DNA of 64,000 nt from Paenibacillus mendelii (GTDB lineage: Bacteria > Bacillota > Bacilli > Paenibacillales > Paenibacillaceae), in contig NZ_JANHOF010000001.1 in assembly GCF_024498075.1 (NCBI RefSeq), forward strand, positions 62,001 to 126,000, read 5' to 3'. The notes under the pieces were generated by a model. That model did not search any database and was not told where the DNA came from. It worked only from the letters and a program-made list of their open reading frames with translations. This document shows positions 63,008-64,000 of the stretch, in pieces. Position 1 is the stretch's first letter, and every line of letters starts with the position of its first letter. The position numbers and the translations under genes were made by a program.

Positions 63008-63931
63008 TTATAACTTTGCTATTAACGGAACCTTAATCGTTGTCATAGCGCTACGTTTCTGCTCATCATTGATATGGGTATAGATCATCGTGGTTTCGAT
63101 CGAAGCATGGCCCAACAATTCTTTTACGACCCGTATATCGACCTGATTATTCAGAAGCATCGTCGCGAAAGAATGTCTTAGTTTATGACATGACAGTTTC
63201 AAATCTGTCAGATGGGGATGATCTAATTTAAAATCATCAAAGGTTTGTGAAGCTATCTTTTGAATCTGGCGTATGGACAGTCTTCTCCCTTTCTGAGAAA
63301 CGAAGAACGCATCCTCTTTGATGCTATATGGTTTAATTCTAGCCTCTTCAACTATAGAAAGGTACTGGATTAACAGCTCAGGAAGCGGAATCTCATTCCA
63401 CTTTCGCCCTTTGCCTAGAATCTCTAACGTACCCTTGGCTTTTTTGAAATGGGATAGATTAATTTTGTGCACCTCGCCTACACGCAATCCGCAATAGCCC
63501 ATCAATAGAAAGATCGTTATATTCCGATCGCGGTAGCGTCCATCCACATAAGTAAGTGCTTTCTCAAGGTCGTCTTCTTCCAAATATACAGGATTTCGAT
63601 TCTTCTCTGTTTTGGACTTTTTCACTTCTAAGGCGGGATTTCTGGATGCCAACTCAAAATCGATCAAAGCCGCATAGAAAGACCTGATCGCGGAGAGGGA
63701 ACGATTCCTCGTCTTATCCCCCGCAGTATCCTGCTTGGATACCAGGAAACTGACGACATTCATCTTCCCCGCCTGCTGCACGGGCATTTCGTCTAATGAA
63801 AGCAAATAGTCGTTCACTTCCCGCAGATACTCTTTCTTCGTCGCTTCCGTATACCCGGATTGTTTCATCCAGATCGTAAACGCTTGAAGAGCCTTTGCAT
63901 AGGTTTCTTCCAATAGGTAATTTCTAGCCAT
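63008..63931 (-). CDS. Tyrosine recombinase (phage-integrase family)
   Basis: 307 residues. N-terminal SAM-like core-binding domain (about 8-100) and catalytic domain with Arg in [10 protein letters not shown], Lys in GKGRKW, HxLR in CHKLRHSF, His in [10 protein letters not shown] and Tyr in YTHI. The length fits XerC/D-type or integron-like recombinases. No att repeats or phage genes are visible nearby; the element may continue beyond the window. Confidence 0.88.
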   Translation of the reverse strand: MARNYLLEETYAKALQAFTIWMKQSGYTEATKKEYLREVNDYLLSLDEMPVQQAGKMNVVSFLVSKQDTAGDKTRNRSLSAIRSFYAALIDFELASRNPALEVKKSKTEKNRNPVYLEEDDLEKALTYVDGRYRDRNITIFLLMGYCGLRVGEVHKINLSHFKKAKGTLEILGKGRKWNEIPLPELLIQYLSIVEEARIKPYSIKEDAFFVSQKGRRLSIRQIQKIASQTFDDFKLDHPHLTDLKLSCHKLRHSFATMLLNNQVDIRVVKELLGHASIETTMIYTHINDEQKRSAMTTIKVPLIAKL

Positions 63932-64000
63932 GGTGCTTCCTCAGTATATTCATGTCTGAATCTCTCTTCTAGTTGGTATTTTCCAGGAAATAACTCGCGT

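Noticed and set aside
63008..64000. Prophage or integrative element marked by the tyrosine recombinase
   Set aside because: No phage, conjugation or att-repeat features are visible inside the window; only the integrase supports it.

Overview
The window looks like chromosome of a spore-forming, low-to-mid GC Gram-positive of the Paenibacillus type (Paenibacillaceae). Evidence: strong GGAGG ribosome sites with frequent TTG/GTG starts, a T-box leader, CcpA-like operator boxes, OmpR-type two-component systems, an SLH-anchored giant exoprotein, many GNAT/VOC/methyltransferase singletons, and a bacillithiol-transferase (YfiT/BstA) homologue. Most genes lie on the minus strand. No rRNA, tRNA or CRISPR array was found by eye.

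Layout. 1-3.7 kb: 5' end of a class B penicillin-binding protein, a P-loop kinase, and a glutaminyl-tRNA synthetase behind a T-box leader with a CAA specifier. 3.7-14.1 kb: a dipeptidase-E-like (peptidase S51) gene is split in two by a 9.7 kb composite transposon. This is two 1463-bp IS4-superfamily elements in direct orientation, with 7-bp TTATTAA target duplications. Deleting the element and one TTATTAA copy restores a 222-codon frame. The cargo is a decaying regulator/sensor/ABC-transporter module (nonsense codon in the response regulator, frameshift in the permease), a DUF3427-helicase remnant and nested IS66 debris. 14.1-20.6 kb: two acetyltransferases, an isochorismatase-type hydrolase, a RidA protein, then a two-component system with two PepSY proteins. 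20.8-28.6 kb: PH-domain protein, CDF metal exporter, DUF2935, methyltransferase, DUF4838 protein with a divergent broken AraC gene, and an overlapping adaA-ogt-alkA DNA-alkylation repair operon. 28.8-35.4 kb: a 2029-residue S-layer-anchored modular protein with three cre-like boxes upstream. 35.4-40.7 kb: small membrane proteins, methyltransferase, truncated GH172-type gene with a truncated AraC gene, an esterase, and a short operon headed by a 30-residue membrane peptide under a palindromic operator.

40.8-45.6 kb holds the most unusual locus: an 836-residue ECF sigma factor fused to a BtrH-like/C39-like middle region and C-terminal VOC (glyoxalase-fold) domains. It is divergent from a VOC-GyrI-like fusion and followed by a tandem-VOC protein and a VOC remnant. 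A plausible but untested reading is a small-molecule-sensing transcription system. 45.8-64 kb: methyltransferase, two DUF606/YdcZ transporters flanking a Crp-family regulator, metallophosphoesterase, BstA-like, Nudix, P-loop kinase, YjbR, D-amino acid aminotransferase, TetR-membrane protein operon, DUF2277, transglutaminase-like and pentapeptide proteins, a MerR-hydrolase operon, a degenerate phosphoribosyltransferase, a YlmA-type ABC ATPase, a nucleotidyltransferase-like protein, a class C serine hydrolase and a tyrosine recombinase.
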